Shown here: positions 22,180 to 32,149 of the stretch, piece after piece
How the letters are laid out: each line of letters opens with the position of its first letter
How positions within the stretch are numbered: position 1 is the first letter of the stretch
DNA from: Ceratothoa steindachneri
Taxonomy: Eukaryota > Arthropoda > Malacostraca > Isopoda > Cymothoidae
DNA length: 64,000 nt
Direction of reading: 5' to 3'
Assembly (NCBI GenBank): GCA_963969495.1
Contig: OZ018321.1
Coordinates: 64,200,780-64,264,779 of the forward strand
Translations under genes and position numbers: made by a program
Notes under the pieces: model-generated
Seen by the model: only the letters and a program-made list of their open reading frames with translations
Told to the model about the DNA's origin: nothing
Database searches by the model: none

Positions 22180-23335
22180 TACGCTTTTCCGTTTCCCGGC
22201 TTCTCTGTTTTCGTAGTTACACCCTTTTTGACGACCTCCGAGAAGGTCGTTTCAGAAGTGACACGGGCGTGCTGGCGCACGTCCGCTTTCGCTCTGTTTC
22301 GAACGCTCCTTTGGGTGCGCTTCACGATATCTTTAATTAGGTTGGCGAGTACAGATTTCCCTTTAAAGGAAAGATGCACTCCGTCCCTTTTATACAGGTC
22401 GTTTCTCCCGTAACTAGTGTGTTATGGGTCTACAAAGAAGACTCCTTCTGCCGTGCAGAGATCCGCCAACCGTAGGTTTACTGCGACGTTTCTTTCGTGA
22501 GCGGTTCGGGATGACCTCTTCTCGGAAGCATCCTAACCACGACACGTTTTCAGGTTTTAAGCCCAATGTCATAAACGGCTCCCATCACCGTGTGGATGGT
22601 CTTACCACTGAGGCCAACCTTACCCCCTCTGAGGTAGAGGTCGTTGCCACTCACCATCAGAGCGACAACTGAATTCTCAGAAATCTGAGCTTTCTCTGCA
22701 TCTTCTCTGATGTTGTGGTTACCCCGTCCTGGCAGGCAGCTTACCTTCACGCTAGTGCAAAGGCGGGCCGCTAGCAGTGGCTGCAGATCCCGTGTTTGCG
22801 AGTCACCAATGAGGGTGACCTTCGGACACTTGGTCTCTGAAGACGGTGTCTTCCCTTGTGGAAGAGGCCTCTCCTTTTCCTCTTTACTCTCCCCATTCTT
22901 ATCTTTATTTTTCTTATTCCCGTTTTTCTTCTTGTTTATGCGTTTTTCTTCTATTTTTGGTTCTTCTTGTTTCGTTTGAACTTTATTCTTTTTCTTATTT
23001 TTCTTTCCTTTCTTTTTTCCTTTCTTCTTTTTCTCTTTTTCTCTTGCCTCAGCTGGCTCAACGTCAGTGGGCGATGCCTCTTCTAGGCTTCGAATATGAG
23101 CTGCGTGAAAGGCTTCGAATTTCTCCACCTTTCTCTCAAGAATTTGAGCTCTCTCATCTGAGGCTCTATAGAGGTCTTTTAGTTTCTCCCCATCTCGCGT
23201 CAATATGCAAGTAGTGCAGATACTTTCAGGGCTGCATTTTGAGTAGCAGCCCTCCGGGAAGTAAACGCACCACTTTTCTAACTGGCATGCTGCACAGTTA
23301 TGTTTTAGACGAATGGGTCTTTTTTTGCTTGTCAT
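22180..23335 (-). pseudogene. CR1 ORF1: zinc-finger, Lys-rich and SGNH esterase domains
   Basis: The ATG at 23335 opens a frame of about 260 residues. Near residues 12-46 are Cys pairs (CAAC, then WC, then C, C and CTTC), a zinc-finger-like cluster. Residues about 55-95 look helical and coiled. A long Lys/Glu-rich stretch follows, about 95-165. The SGNH domain then has VTLIGDSQTRDLQPLL (block I Ser), PGRGNHN and VALMVSGNDLYLRG (block III). The frame breaks near 22550 and block V continues in another frame at 22379 as MHLSFKGKSV, ending about 22180. A Cys-rich head, basic middle and esterase is the arrangement reported for some CR1 ORF1 proteins. It overlaps or nearly touches ORF2. Confidence 0.82.
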
Positions 23336-24256
23336 GTTGAGCACGTTCTCTCTCTCTCTCTGAAAACTCGTGACCAATCAATGATAAAAAGGGGGGTTGG
23401 TGAGTTCTCCCTGCGTGAGTCGCTCCCGCCTATCCATCGGAGAGGTTTCGGATCTTTCAGAAGGCACGCTCCATGTGCTGCTCTTCGTCCGACCGAGTCG
23501 TCAAACCTCGGCGTGCCGTGGCTCCCAACCAAGCAGCACTGACGGTCCCCGAAAGGGCCATCGATTTCTCACCAGGCGAACAACGGAGAACGCCCCGTAC
23601 TAAACTCCTACTAGTTTCCTTCGCGACGGCCAAGATCTCGGAGCAGCGTTTAATTAATATCCCGCCACACCAAGAGACTCGACCCAAGGCTTTTTATTGG
23701 CCTGGCAACCAATCTGGGAACAAAGGGCCGTCACCTCGGACCGATGCTACCAGAGGCACCCGTCAACGGTCACTGGGAAAGGTCAATAATTACGTGACAG
23801 GGAAGGGGTTAACGGGGCACTACCTCCATCCAATTTATCGTGCCCCAACGCCTAGGAGACCTCCAGTCCTAGTCTCTCACAACCAGTGAGCGTCGATCGG
23901 CGTTGTTTATAGAGTTTCCAAAGCCTCTTTTTTGACGCATGAGGTAGCTGCCAGGTCCTTATATGTAGATAAAAGGAAAAAAGGGAAAGAGTGACACGAT
24001 AGGAGTAGGCTTTTTTATAGGTGGGAGAGATAGAATAAAAGTAAAAAAGGAGAAGGATAGAGTAGAAAAAAGAAGGAAGGACGCACTTAGTCTAGAACCT
24101 CGTTTCCGACCAAATTGACAAGGGAAGCCCTACCAGGGGTACCCGGAAGAGGTACCCCCGCCGACATAGCTCGAAGAGTCAAAGGTACACACAATCTCTC
24201 TTCCCGCGACAAGGGGGCGTCACCTCTTCCTCTACTTGAGAGAGAGAGAGAGAGAG

Positions 24257-24744
24257 TATAGTCGGCCAGCTCTAAGGTTATGTTATATATGGAATAGTCC
24301 ACGAGTTCTCTCGCGTAAACTATTCACCAGCTAACCATTAGGTGTCCAAATGGCACTAATCATAGCCGCCTCGGAGAGATAAGACACATTCGCCAGATGG
24401 TTCCCGTCCGAGAAACAAGTCTCCTTCGCTTCTCTACTCTTCAAACTAGCTAGTGCTTTCCTCTGATCGACCATGTTTTCCTCAGCCAAATACTATCATC
24501 AGTAGATCGAATAACCAGAAAGCGTTTGAATCCAGCGTTCTCGAAAACGCCAGTTACTATCTCAATGAAGGGCCTCGACATAATCGAGGGTCCACTCAGC
24601 TCACTTGCGACTTTAGTCTTGGTCTGTGCCCCTCAACCCGAGGGTGACTCGGGGCTGGACGTCCCAATCTTGGCCACATCGCTTGCCGAAACGGGAGCGG
24701 ACACGCTTATACCCAGAGTTTTCGCGGAGGAAGAGGAACCCTTA
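24257..24744. other. Spacer between two head-to-head CR1 elements
   Basis: About 490 bases of sequence that do not match across the two arms. It holds short open frames (64-79 residues) without known motifs. It would be the original host sequence if the two LINEs inserted independently. Confidence 0.55.
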
Positions 24745-25688
24745 CTCTCTCTCTCTCTCTCATAAAGAAAGTAGAGGGAGAGGTGACGCCCCCTTATCGC
24801 GGGAAGAGAGTTTGTGTGTAACTTTGACTTTTCGAGCTATGTCGGCGGGGGTACCTCTTCTGGGTATCCCTAGTAGGGCTTCCCTTATTGATTTGGTGGA
24901 AAACTAGATTCCAGACTAAGTGCGTCATTCCTTCCTTTTTTCTACTCTATCATTCTCTTTTTTTACTTTCATCCTATCTCTCCCACTTATACAAAAATAA
25001 AAAAAACAAAAAAGCCTACTCCTATCATGTCACTCTTTCCATTTTTTCCCTCTATCTACATATAAGGACCTGGCAACTACCTCACGCGTCAGAAGAGAGG
25101 CTTTGGAAACTCTATAAACAACGTTAATCTACGCTCACTGGTTGCGAGAGACTAGGACTAGAGGTGTCCTAGGCGTTGGGGCACGATGAATGGGATGAGG
25201 GTAGTGCCCCGTTAACCCCTTCCCTGGTGCGTAATTATTGACCGTTCCCAGTGACCGTTGACGGGTGCTTCTGGTAGCATCGGTCCGAGGTGATGGCCCT
25301 TTGTTCCCAGATTGGTTGCCAGGCCAATAAAAAGCCTTGGGTCGAGTCTATTGGTGGGGCGGGATATCCATTGAACGCTGCTCCAAGATCCTGGCCGTTG
25401 TGAAGGGAACTAGTAGGGGTTTAGTAATGGGCGTGCCTTGTTGTTGTTCACCTGGTGACAAATCGATGGCCCCTTCGGGGACCATCAGTGCTGCTTGGTT
25501 GGGAGCCACGGCACGCTGAGGCTTGACGACTCAGTCGGACGAACAGCAGCACATGGAGCGTGCCTTCTGGAAGACTCCGAAACGACTCCGATCAATAGGC
25601 GGGAGCGATTCACGTGGGGAGAAATCACCAACCCGCCTTTTTATCATTGATTGGTCGCAAAGTATTGAAAGAGAAGAAATTGTTCAAA

Positions 25689-26931
25689 ATGACCGACAAG
25701 AAAGGACCAGGAGCTCTAAAATACACGTGCGCAATATGCCACATAGATAAGTGGTGCGTGGACTTCCGGAGGGGTGTTTTTTGAAATCCCACCCGGCCAG
25801 TTCCTGCACCGACTGTATTTTAAACGGCCAAATCAAGGAGCTAAAAGAAACCTGCAGGGTTTCCGAGGAAAGATCCAGGAAGTTGAAGGAGAAAATAAGC
25901 AGCCTCGAATTAGAACACGCCGGACTGATTCGCAGGCTAGAGGTCAGAGTAGCAGAGCTAACGTCAAGCCCTGTACTAAACATTGCATCTGCAGTATTAC
26001 CCCTAGAGCTAGGTCCGCATGCTACGGATAAACCCTCAAAGAAAAAGAAAAGGAAGGGAAAGAAACAGGAAGAAGAGAAAGTTGAAACAGAAGATAAAGT
26101 AGAAGCTGAAAAAGAGAAAGTTGAAGCAGAGGAAGAAAAGATAAAAACAGAAGAGTATGTAACAAAGGAAGATATGGGGAAAAAGATAAATAAGAAAAAG
26201 AAGAAGAAGAAAAATAAGATGGAGAAGAAAGAGAGAACCGAGAGTTCGCTTCCGCAAGGAAAGCCTCAAACCTCTGCACGGAAATGTCCGAGGGTTACCC
26301 TTGTGGGCGATTCCGAAGCACAAGGTTTGCAGCCCCTGCTAGCGGCCCGCCTTCGCACTAGTGTGGAGGTATACTGCCAGCCAGGACGGGGAAACCACCC
26401 CATCAGGGTAGAGGCTGAGAAATCTCAGATCTCCGAGAATTCAGTCGTTGCCCTGATGGTGAGTGGGAATGACCTCTACCTCCGAGGCAAAGTAGGCCCC
26501 AGCGAGAAAATTCTCAACACAGTCATGGGAGCCGTGGACGACTGTGGATTGAGAACTCGCAAACGGGTCGTTGTAGGAATGCTCCCAAGAAGAGGTCCTA
26601 GCCGGACAGCTCACTTAAGGAACGTGACCTTGAACCAGCGCCTGTCCGACCTCTGTACAGCGGAAGGGGTTTTTTTTTCGTGGACCCTTACCGCACCTTT
26701 TACGGTCGAAACGACCTTTACCAAAGGGAATGAGTGCACCTTTCATTCAAGGGAAAGGCTGTACTCTGTAACTTAATCCAGGATGCCGTAGAACAGACGC
26801 AGAGGAGCGTCCGACCCAGAGTGAGGGCGGACATAAGAGAGTATGCCCGTGTCACTCCTGGAACGACGTTCTTAGATGTGGCAAAGAGGGGTACTGCCAC
26901 ACAAAAGAAGCCGGGAAACGGAAGAGCGTAG
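25689..26931 (+). pseudogene. CR1 ORF1: zinc-finger, Lys/Glu-rich and SGNH esterase domains
   Basis: The ATG at 25689 opens a frame with CAICHIDKWC, which breaks within 25 codons and resumes at 25751 (PEGCFLKSHPASSC, TDC). A coiled-coil-like part follows (SEERSRKLKEKISSLELEH), then a long Lys/Glu-rich low-complexity stretch at about 26035-26240. The SGNH domain has VTLVGDSEAQGLQPLL (block I), QPGRGNHPIR and VALMVSGNDLYLRGK (block III). Near 26690 the frame shifts, and block V continues as VHLSFKGKAVLCNL at about 26734. It ends GNGRA at 26931. In block V the codon pair before VHLS reads Glu-stop, where the expected motif has Asp-Gly. This would remove the catalytic Asp. Confidence 0.84.
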
Positions 26932-26954
26932 GGAGTCCTACACTGGGGGACTCC

Positions 26955-29692
26955 CTAAAAGTTCTTCTGTTCAACGCGAGGTCAATCAGGAATAAGTTTA
27001 TTGAGCTCCGTGGCCTCGTAGCAACAGAGGAACCTGAGATGGTGGCCATAACGGAGACGTGGATTAAAACCTCAAGCCGAGATTTTGAAGGTGAATTAAC
27101 GATTCCCGGTTACCAGCTCTTCCAGAAAGATAGGCCAGACAGAGAGGGTGGCGGTGTGATGTTGTATGTCAAGAATACTCTCAACTCGACGGATTGCAAT
27201 ATCCTATCCGACCATGAACTACTAGGTGTTGACCTAGAGATAGGTCCTGCCAAATACAGGACCCTGGTGCTTTATAGACCTCCTGCCCAACTCGTTGAAA
27301 AGGACAGAGATCTGTACCAGCTACTAGGAGAACTTGTCGAAGACAGAGTGTGTATCGTCATGGGTGATTTCAACACACAAGTTGACTGGGAAACCAGAGA
27401 ACCCTGTGGCGAGAACGCACTACTCCTGGAGTTCACGAACAACGAGTTCCTGACTCAATGGGTGAGAGAGCCAACGAGAGGAGACAATATCCTCGACTTG
27501 GTTTTCACCTCTGAGGATGACATCGTTGATGACCTCTCTGTTGGCGAAGAGCTCAGTGGCAGTGACCACCGAGTAATTAGATTTGTAGTCAAAGTGTCCA
27601 GGGCAGAGCCTGCAACTAGTAAATCAAGGAAACTCGATTTGAGAAGAGCAGACTTTGCAGGTCTACGCGCGGGACTGACTGACGCGAGGCTGTTGAAGAC
27701 TCTTAGAACAGTTTCAAAACCACATTCATGAGTCTTCAATCGCGTTTCATCCCGCTGAAATGCCCCCGTTGGTCCTCTGTTCAACCAAAGTGGTTTAATC
27801 GAGAAATCGGCCAACTGCTTAGGGAGAAGAGAAATGTGTACCGGCAATCGAAGATCTCCGGTGACTTTGACGAATACCGGAGGCTAGCCAGGAGAGTGAA
27901 GTCCAGCTTAAGGGCGGCTATGCGGTCTGAGGAACTCCGAGTGGCGAGACTCTGTAAAGAGAATCCCAGGGAGTATTTAGATATGTGAACAGCCGTAAAC
28001 CAATCCTTCAAACGATTGGCCCTTCGAGGAATGAGGAGGGGACATTAAAGCATTCAGATGCAGAAAATGCTAACCTCCTCAACAACTACTTCTCTTCAGT
28101 GTTTACTGAAGAGTGTGGTCCCATTCCCCAGCCGACGGATTCCTACTCGGGGGAAAAGCTGGAGGCAATGGACTTCACCGAAGGAGAAATAAAGAAAAAG
28201 ATCGCTGACCTAAAGACGAATAAGTCCCAAAGACCGGACGGGTTTCTCCCCAAGGTGTTGAAGGAAGTGTGCGATGAAGTATCACGACATACTTGCGCTA
28301 TCTTTAACATGTCAATCCGGACCGGATGCATTATTAGAGACTGGCGTAAGCCGGAGGTGACTCCGATCTTCAAGAAAGGAGACCGTAACCAACCGTCGAA
28401 CTACCGACCTATCAGTCTGACTTCGATAGTCGGTAAACTCATAGAAAGCATCATGGTGGACAAAATGACGTCGCATTTAGAGTCAAACTTGCTACTGAGG
28501 AGTTCCCAGTATGGCTTCTGAAGGCAACGGTCATGCCTGACGAACCTTGTGGAATTCTTCCACTTCGTGTTCAGTGAGCACGATCGGGACAAGGCGGTGG
28601 ATGTGGTCTACCTAGACTTTCAGAAAGCCTTTGATAAGGTACCACACCGCCGCCTTCTCCGGAAAGTGCGAGCGCTGGGCATAGACGGAAAGGTAGCCGG
28701 CTGGATCGAGAACTGGCTAAGTGGCAGACGGCAACGGGTGGTGGTGAATGGACAGTCTTCTGAGTGGGTGCCCGTTACTAGCGGGGAGCCTCAAGGTTCT
28801 GTCCTGGGACCACTACTATTAATCATCTACGTCAACGACATGGACGGTGACATGGTTGCCAAGATTTCTAAATTTGCCGACGATACCAAGCTTGGTATGA
28901 ACGTTGCAAGGGATGAAAATACTGCCCGCCTGCAGGAAGATCTTGAGAATATTGGGGAGTGGTCGGACACGTGGCAAATGCCTTTTAACGTTAGCAAATG
29001 CAAAGTGATGCATATCGGCCACAGAATCCCCCAATCTCAGTATATCCTTAAGGGCACTGCTCTTGAATCGAGTGACACTGAGAAGGACTTGGGTGTAACA
29101 ATTACTAGTGACCTCAAGTTCTTGAAATAGTGCATTGAGGCGGAGAAAAAGGCTCAAAGGATGCTAGGCTACATAAAGCGCCAGTTTGGATATCGGAACA
29201 AGGAGATTGTACAGGGTGTGTACAACTCACTTGTCCGACCGCACCTGGAGTATGCCGTACAATTTTAGAGTCCTTTATTGCGAAAAGACATCGTGAGATT
29301 GGAACGCGTACATGCCAGGGCAACCAAGCTGATTCCCTCTATCCGACATAAAAGTTATGAGGATAGACTAAGGGAATTAGATCTGTTCTCGCTGGAAACC
29401 CGTAGACTGCGTGGTCAGCTCATCGAAGTTTTCAAAATACTTCAAGGGTTCGACAATGTTGACTACCGGGATATTTTGCACACTGAGTGAGAACACAACG
29501 CGCAATCACGGCTTCAAACTTGAACTGAAGCGTTACAACCGCAATCTGTGTGGAAATTTTTTCACCTACAATATCTGGGGTAAGTGGAACGCGCTTCCAG
29601 TGGAAGTTGTTAACAGTGAATCTGTTGACCAGTTCAAGTCAAGACTAGACAAAGTCTTGAAAAGTGGCCGTTTAGGGACGCAAAACAATTGA
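26955..29692 (+). pseudogene. CR1 ORF2 endonuclease-reverse transcriptase, nearly complete but broken
   Basis: The endonuclease runs from about 26960 (LLFNARSIRNKFIEL), through MVAITETWIKTS at 27039, GGGVMLYVKNTL, LYRPPAQLVEKD, IVMGDFNTQVDWE, PTRGDNILDLVFTSEDD and GSDHRVIRF. A frameshift lies near 27700. The RT has NYRPISLTSIVGKLIES at about 28396, a stop after SSQYGF at 28521, YLDFQKAFDKVPHRRL at about 28608, GEPQGSVLGPLLLIIY (usual GVPQG changed to GEPQG) and KFADDTKLGMNV at about 28868. The thumb breaks at a TAG at 29130. C-terminal blocks RPHLEYAVQF and SLETRRLRGQLIEVFKIL follow. It gives the uninterrupted sequence used to time the nested insertion at 18088-20848. Confidence 0.87.
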
Positions 29693-29724
29693 GCAGCCAT
29701 GTGCCCGCTCGATTTGCCTTTCCA

Positions 29725-29769
29725 AAGGTACCCTCTTTGAATGGACCGTAAGGTCTCTTATGGTACCTT
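29725..29769 (+). other. CR1 3' terminal hairpin with GTAA loop
   Basis: AAGGTACC (29725-29732) pairs with GGTACCTT (29762-29769). Inside, GACC (29744-29747), GTAA loop, GGTC (29752-29755) is a perfect 4-bp stem with a GNRA loop. It lies immediately 5' of the tail repeat. Confidence 0.65.
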
Positions 29770-29800
29770 CTTTCCTTGTTGTTACTCCTTTTTGTTACTA

Positions 29801-30784
29801 CTCTTTGTCTTGCTCTTACTTATTTTCTTTTTAGGATAGTAGGGTGGGGAATGAACCCACCTCTCTTCACCACTGAACGGAGACCCTAGGCCAGATGGCC
29901 GAAGATCCTTCTCCGAGATGGAGAAAACCTTGGCTGTCAAAGTTCACCAGATGGTGGAGGTCCCTCCCCTCTTTGTGATTCCGCGGGAGCACGATCCACG
30001 TGAAAGGGAGCTATCATAGAGAGGGCTTCAGTTTCGGTTTTTGCCAAAGACCCCAGGTTCGTCCCCATGGAAAATTCTGCCATCTTTGGCTGGGTCACTT
30101 CCCGGATCATGTCTAGCAAACGGCGGTCTCCCTGTGGCTATTCTCCCCCCTCAAGGCATCACGGATCACATACGAGTTTTTTTCAGTAAAAAGTGGAGCA
30201 TGCACGACGCCGCCCCTGTAATGCCAAGATTCATGGCTAGAGGACTTTCAAGGGGCACAGCTCGACGGGCACCGCTTTCCCTAGTTCCCATATGGGGGTA
30301 GAGCCTATGAAGTCGCTCCTCCAGGTGGAGTCAATTTTGGGCCGCCTGCTTACTCCCTTGGCAGTCCTCTGTATTAGAAAAGGAGGGACTACCATTCGTT
30401 GGAAGATAAAGTCGTGAATAGGCGACTCCACCGAACGGCAGTCGCCCGATGGGTTTAAAAAAAAAAATCTCCTTGGGTATAAGTCAAAAGTTCCAGCTAT
30501 TCTATTCAGTGCAGGCCCTCTTTATTTGACCTTCCATATTTTCGATAATCATCAGCTGATACCTATTCCCAATTCCATCTACCAGCCCTCCCCTATCATT
30601 GCGGAACTACTCTTTCTTAAAACCCTCCTCTGACATAACACAATCTTCTGCAACCTCTGTCTTTAAATATATTCACTACATTTTCTATCTTTTTCTCATC
30701 ACATAGACCCCTCACACTTTAGACAGCCACTTAATTCACACACACACGTGGATTAGCCGGACTGCCAGCACAGGTTCGGCGGGA
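29801..30784. other. Unassigned stretch
   Basis: A GC-richer segment (about 29830-30440) is followed by A11 at about 30457-30467, then AT-rich DNA and a short CA run near 30737. Open frames of 60-86 residues have no known motifs. The A run at the end of a GC-rich block could mark the 3' end of an unidentified retroposed sequence; I cannot show it. Confidence 0.4.
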
Positions 30785-31270
30785 GGAAAGTCTTTGGGGC
30801 GATCAGAGCGTTCATGAATGATTCGGGTTTGAATGTGAAATGGTACAAGATGTTCCGTGAGAGTATGTTGGTGTCAACGTTGGTGTATGGGAGTAAGACT
30901 ATGGTATGAGAGGATTAGGAAATATCTCGAGTGAAAGCAGTGTAAATTGACAATTTGAGTGTGCTCAATGTGTGAAGGGTAGATAGAGTGCCAAACAACT
31001 TGGTATGAGATGTTTTATAGTGTGAAGAAGGGTGAAAGCAAGGTTGTTAATAAGTGTTATCTGCTAGTATGGGCAGGTAAGAAGCATGGGTAAAAATAGC
31101 CTTGTGAAAGTAATACACGATGTCAGGTTGCACGAATGGCTGGAAGAACGCGGAAAAGGCGGGTTGATTATGTGAAACATATTTGTAAGAAAGGGCTGAG
31201 GTTGAGAAAGTGGATAATAATATTGTGTGTGATAGATGCGCATGGAGGGATTATGTAAGGGGACGTGTTT
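30785..31270 (+). mobile_element. RTE-like LINE fragment, reverse transcriptase C-terminus
   Basis: The plus strand reads KVFGAIRAFMNDSGLN, then LVYGSKTM, SRVKAV, VDRVPNNLV and, in shifted frames, MSGCTNGWKNAEKAG and WRDYVRGR. This order (VTYGAETW-like, a 'RVD RVRNE' block, then W-R..V.G) is common at the C-terminus of RTE-like elements in arthropods (recalled). Many stops are present. Only the terminal 500 bases of the ORF remain, as expected for 5' truncation. Confidence 0.6.
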
Positions 31271-32149
31271 GAGATTTTCCCAGGGATGAACCGTGACTCA
31301 ACGAGATTTTTCAGTACACACCACTCCATCGCTATGAAAAACCATTCGGTATGGGTAAAATGATGGGTGGCTTTGTGTGTGGTAGGGTCTAAAGTAGGTG
31401 GGAGCGAGCAGGTAGTACTAGTTGTGATGATGGGCGCCGATCCTACTTTGTACCCGGGAATATGGTAGAATGAAAAACAAAAGCGTTGAAAGAGAACAAC
31501 TGTTTTATTCACAAGTACAAGACTAGTTTCGGAACATTTCACTTCATCCTTCGGCTGTATGGACATGTATATATGTTAAGGTAATATTTTGACAGTCTTT
31601 GTACAGCTGGAGGATGAGGCGTGATGCTCAGAATGTAGTCCTGTAATTGTGAATAAATAAAGTCGCTCTCCCAAAGCTTTTGTTTTTCGTTATTTTGGAG
31701 AACAACAATTTGGTTGAATTTATACTGGCTCTTGTTCTTACCTAATTTGGGTTTGCTGAATTTAAATGTAAAGTGAGATTTTCTCTATAGGCTAAGGATT
31801 TTTTGCAATTTATCTTTTTCAGTTTTTTGCGAAATTTTTACACCTTTCGTATAATGTCATGTCCTATCAAAGCAATTTATTGTCATACTATGTTAAAAGT
31901 AGGCTTGAAATAACCGCTTAGGTAAAGAATGTTTTTTTTCAATAGCCTGTACATCTTTCCCAATGCGTACTAGAATTTGAAATAAAAGCAGAAGAAATCA
32001 AATATGTAACATAAAATATGTATTGCAACTAATCAAATCCATTACATCCGAATATCAGCGTGCAACGTGCGATTCAGAAATACTGGGGAAATGGTAAAAA
32101 AATCTCATTGTTCCTATTATGACAAGAATTTGGGCTTGTAGCTCTTGTG
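31271..32149. other. Unassigned stretch, probably LINE 3' UTR then AT-rich DNA
   Basis: No gene seen. The first 200-300 bases may be the 3' UTR of the RTE-like fragment. Confidence 0.4.

Larger units (their letters stand above)
16600..24256 (-). mobile_element. CR1-type LINE, near full length, interrupted by a nested copy
   Basis: Minus-strand element starting at a (CT)n run (on + as GA, 24237-24256), with about 0.9 kb of 5' UTR, ORF1 at 23335-22180, the first part of ORF2 at about 22150-20850, a nested LINE at 18088-20848, then the rest of ORF2 from 18087 to about 16715 and a 3' end near 16600. Without the insertion it is about 4.9 kb, matching the copy at 24745-29800. The two halves of the reverse transcriptase abut exactly at the insertion site. 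Stops and frameshifts show it is not active. Confidence 0.88.
24745..29800 (+). mobile_element. CR1-type LINE, full length, opposite in direction to the 16.6-24.3 kb copy
   Basis: The element starts with a (CT)n run at 24745-24762 and has about 0.93 kb of 5' UTR, closely matching in inverted form the 5' part of the minus-strand copy (the block with gcgggaagagag and the block with gtcggcgggggtacctctt are both shared). ORF1 is 25689-26931 and ORF2 about 26955-29692. The 3' end has the GTAA hairpin and a tail of tccttgttgttac-like units. All domains are present, but ORF1 has at least two frameshifts and ORF2 about five stops or frameshifts. Confidence 0.9.

Noticed and set aside
22846..23214. 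Plus-strand hydrophobic open frames rich in Phe/Leu/Ser
   Set aside because: They are the antisense of the Lys/Glu-rich middle of the CR1 ORF1. The same holds for 26022-26323 and, for the Gypsy gag, 55082-55611.
29937..30301. Host exon candidates after the CR1 at 29.8 kb
   Set aside because: Open frames of 60-86 residues have no motif and no splice or start support; GC-rich composition alone is not evidence.
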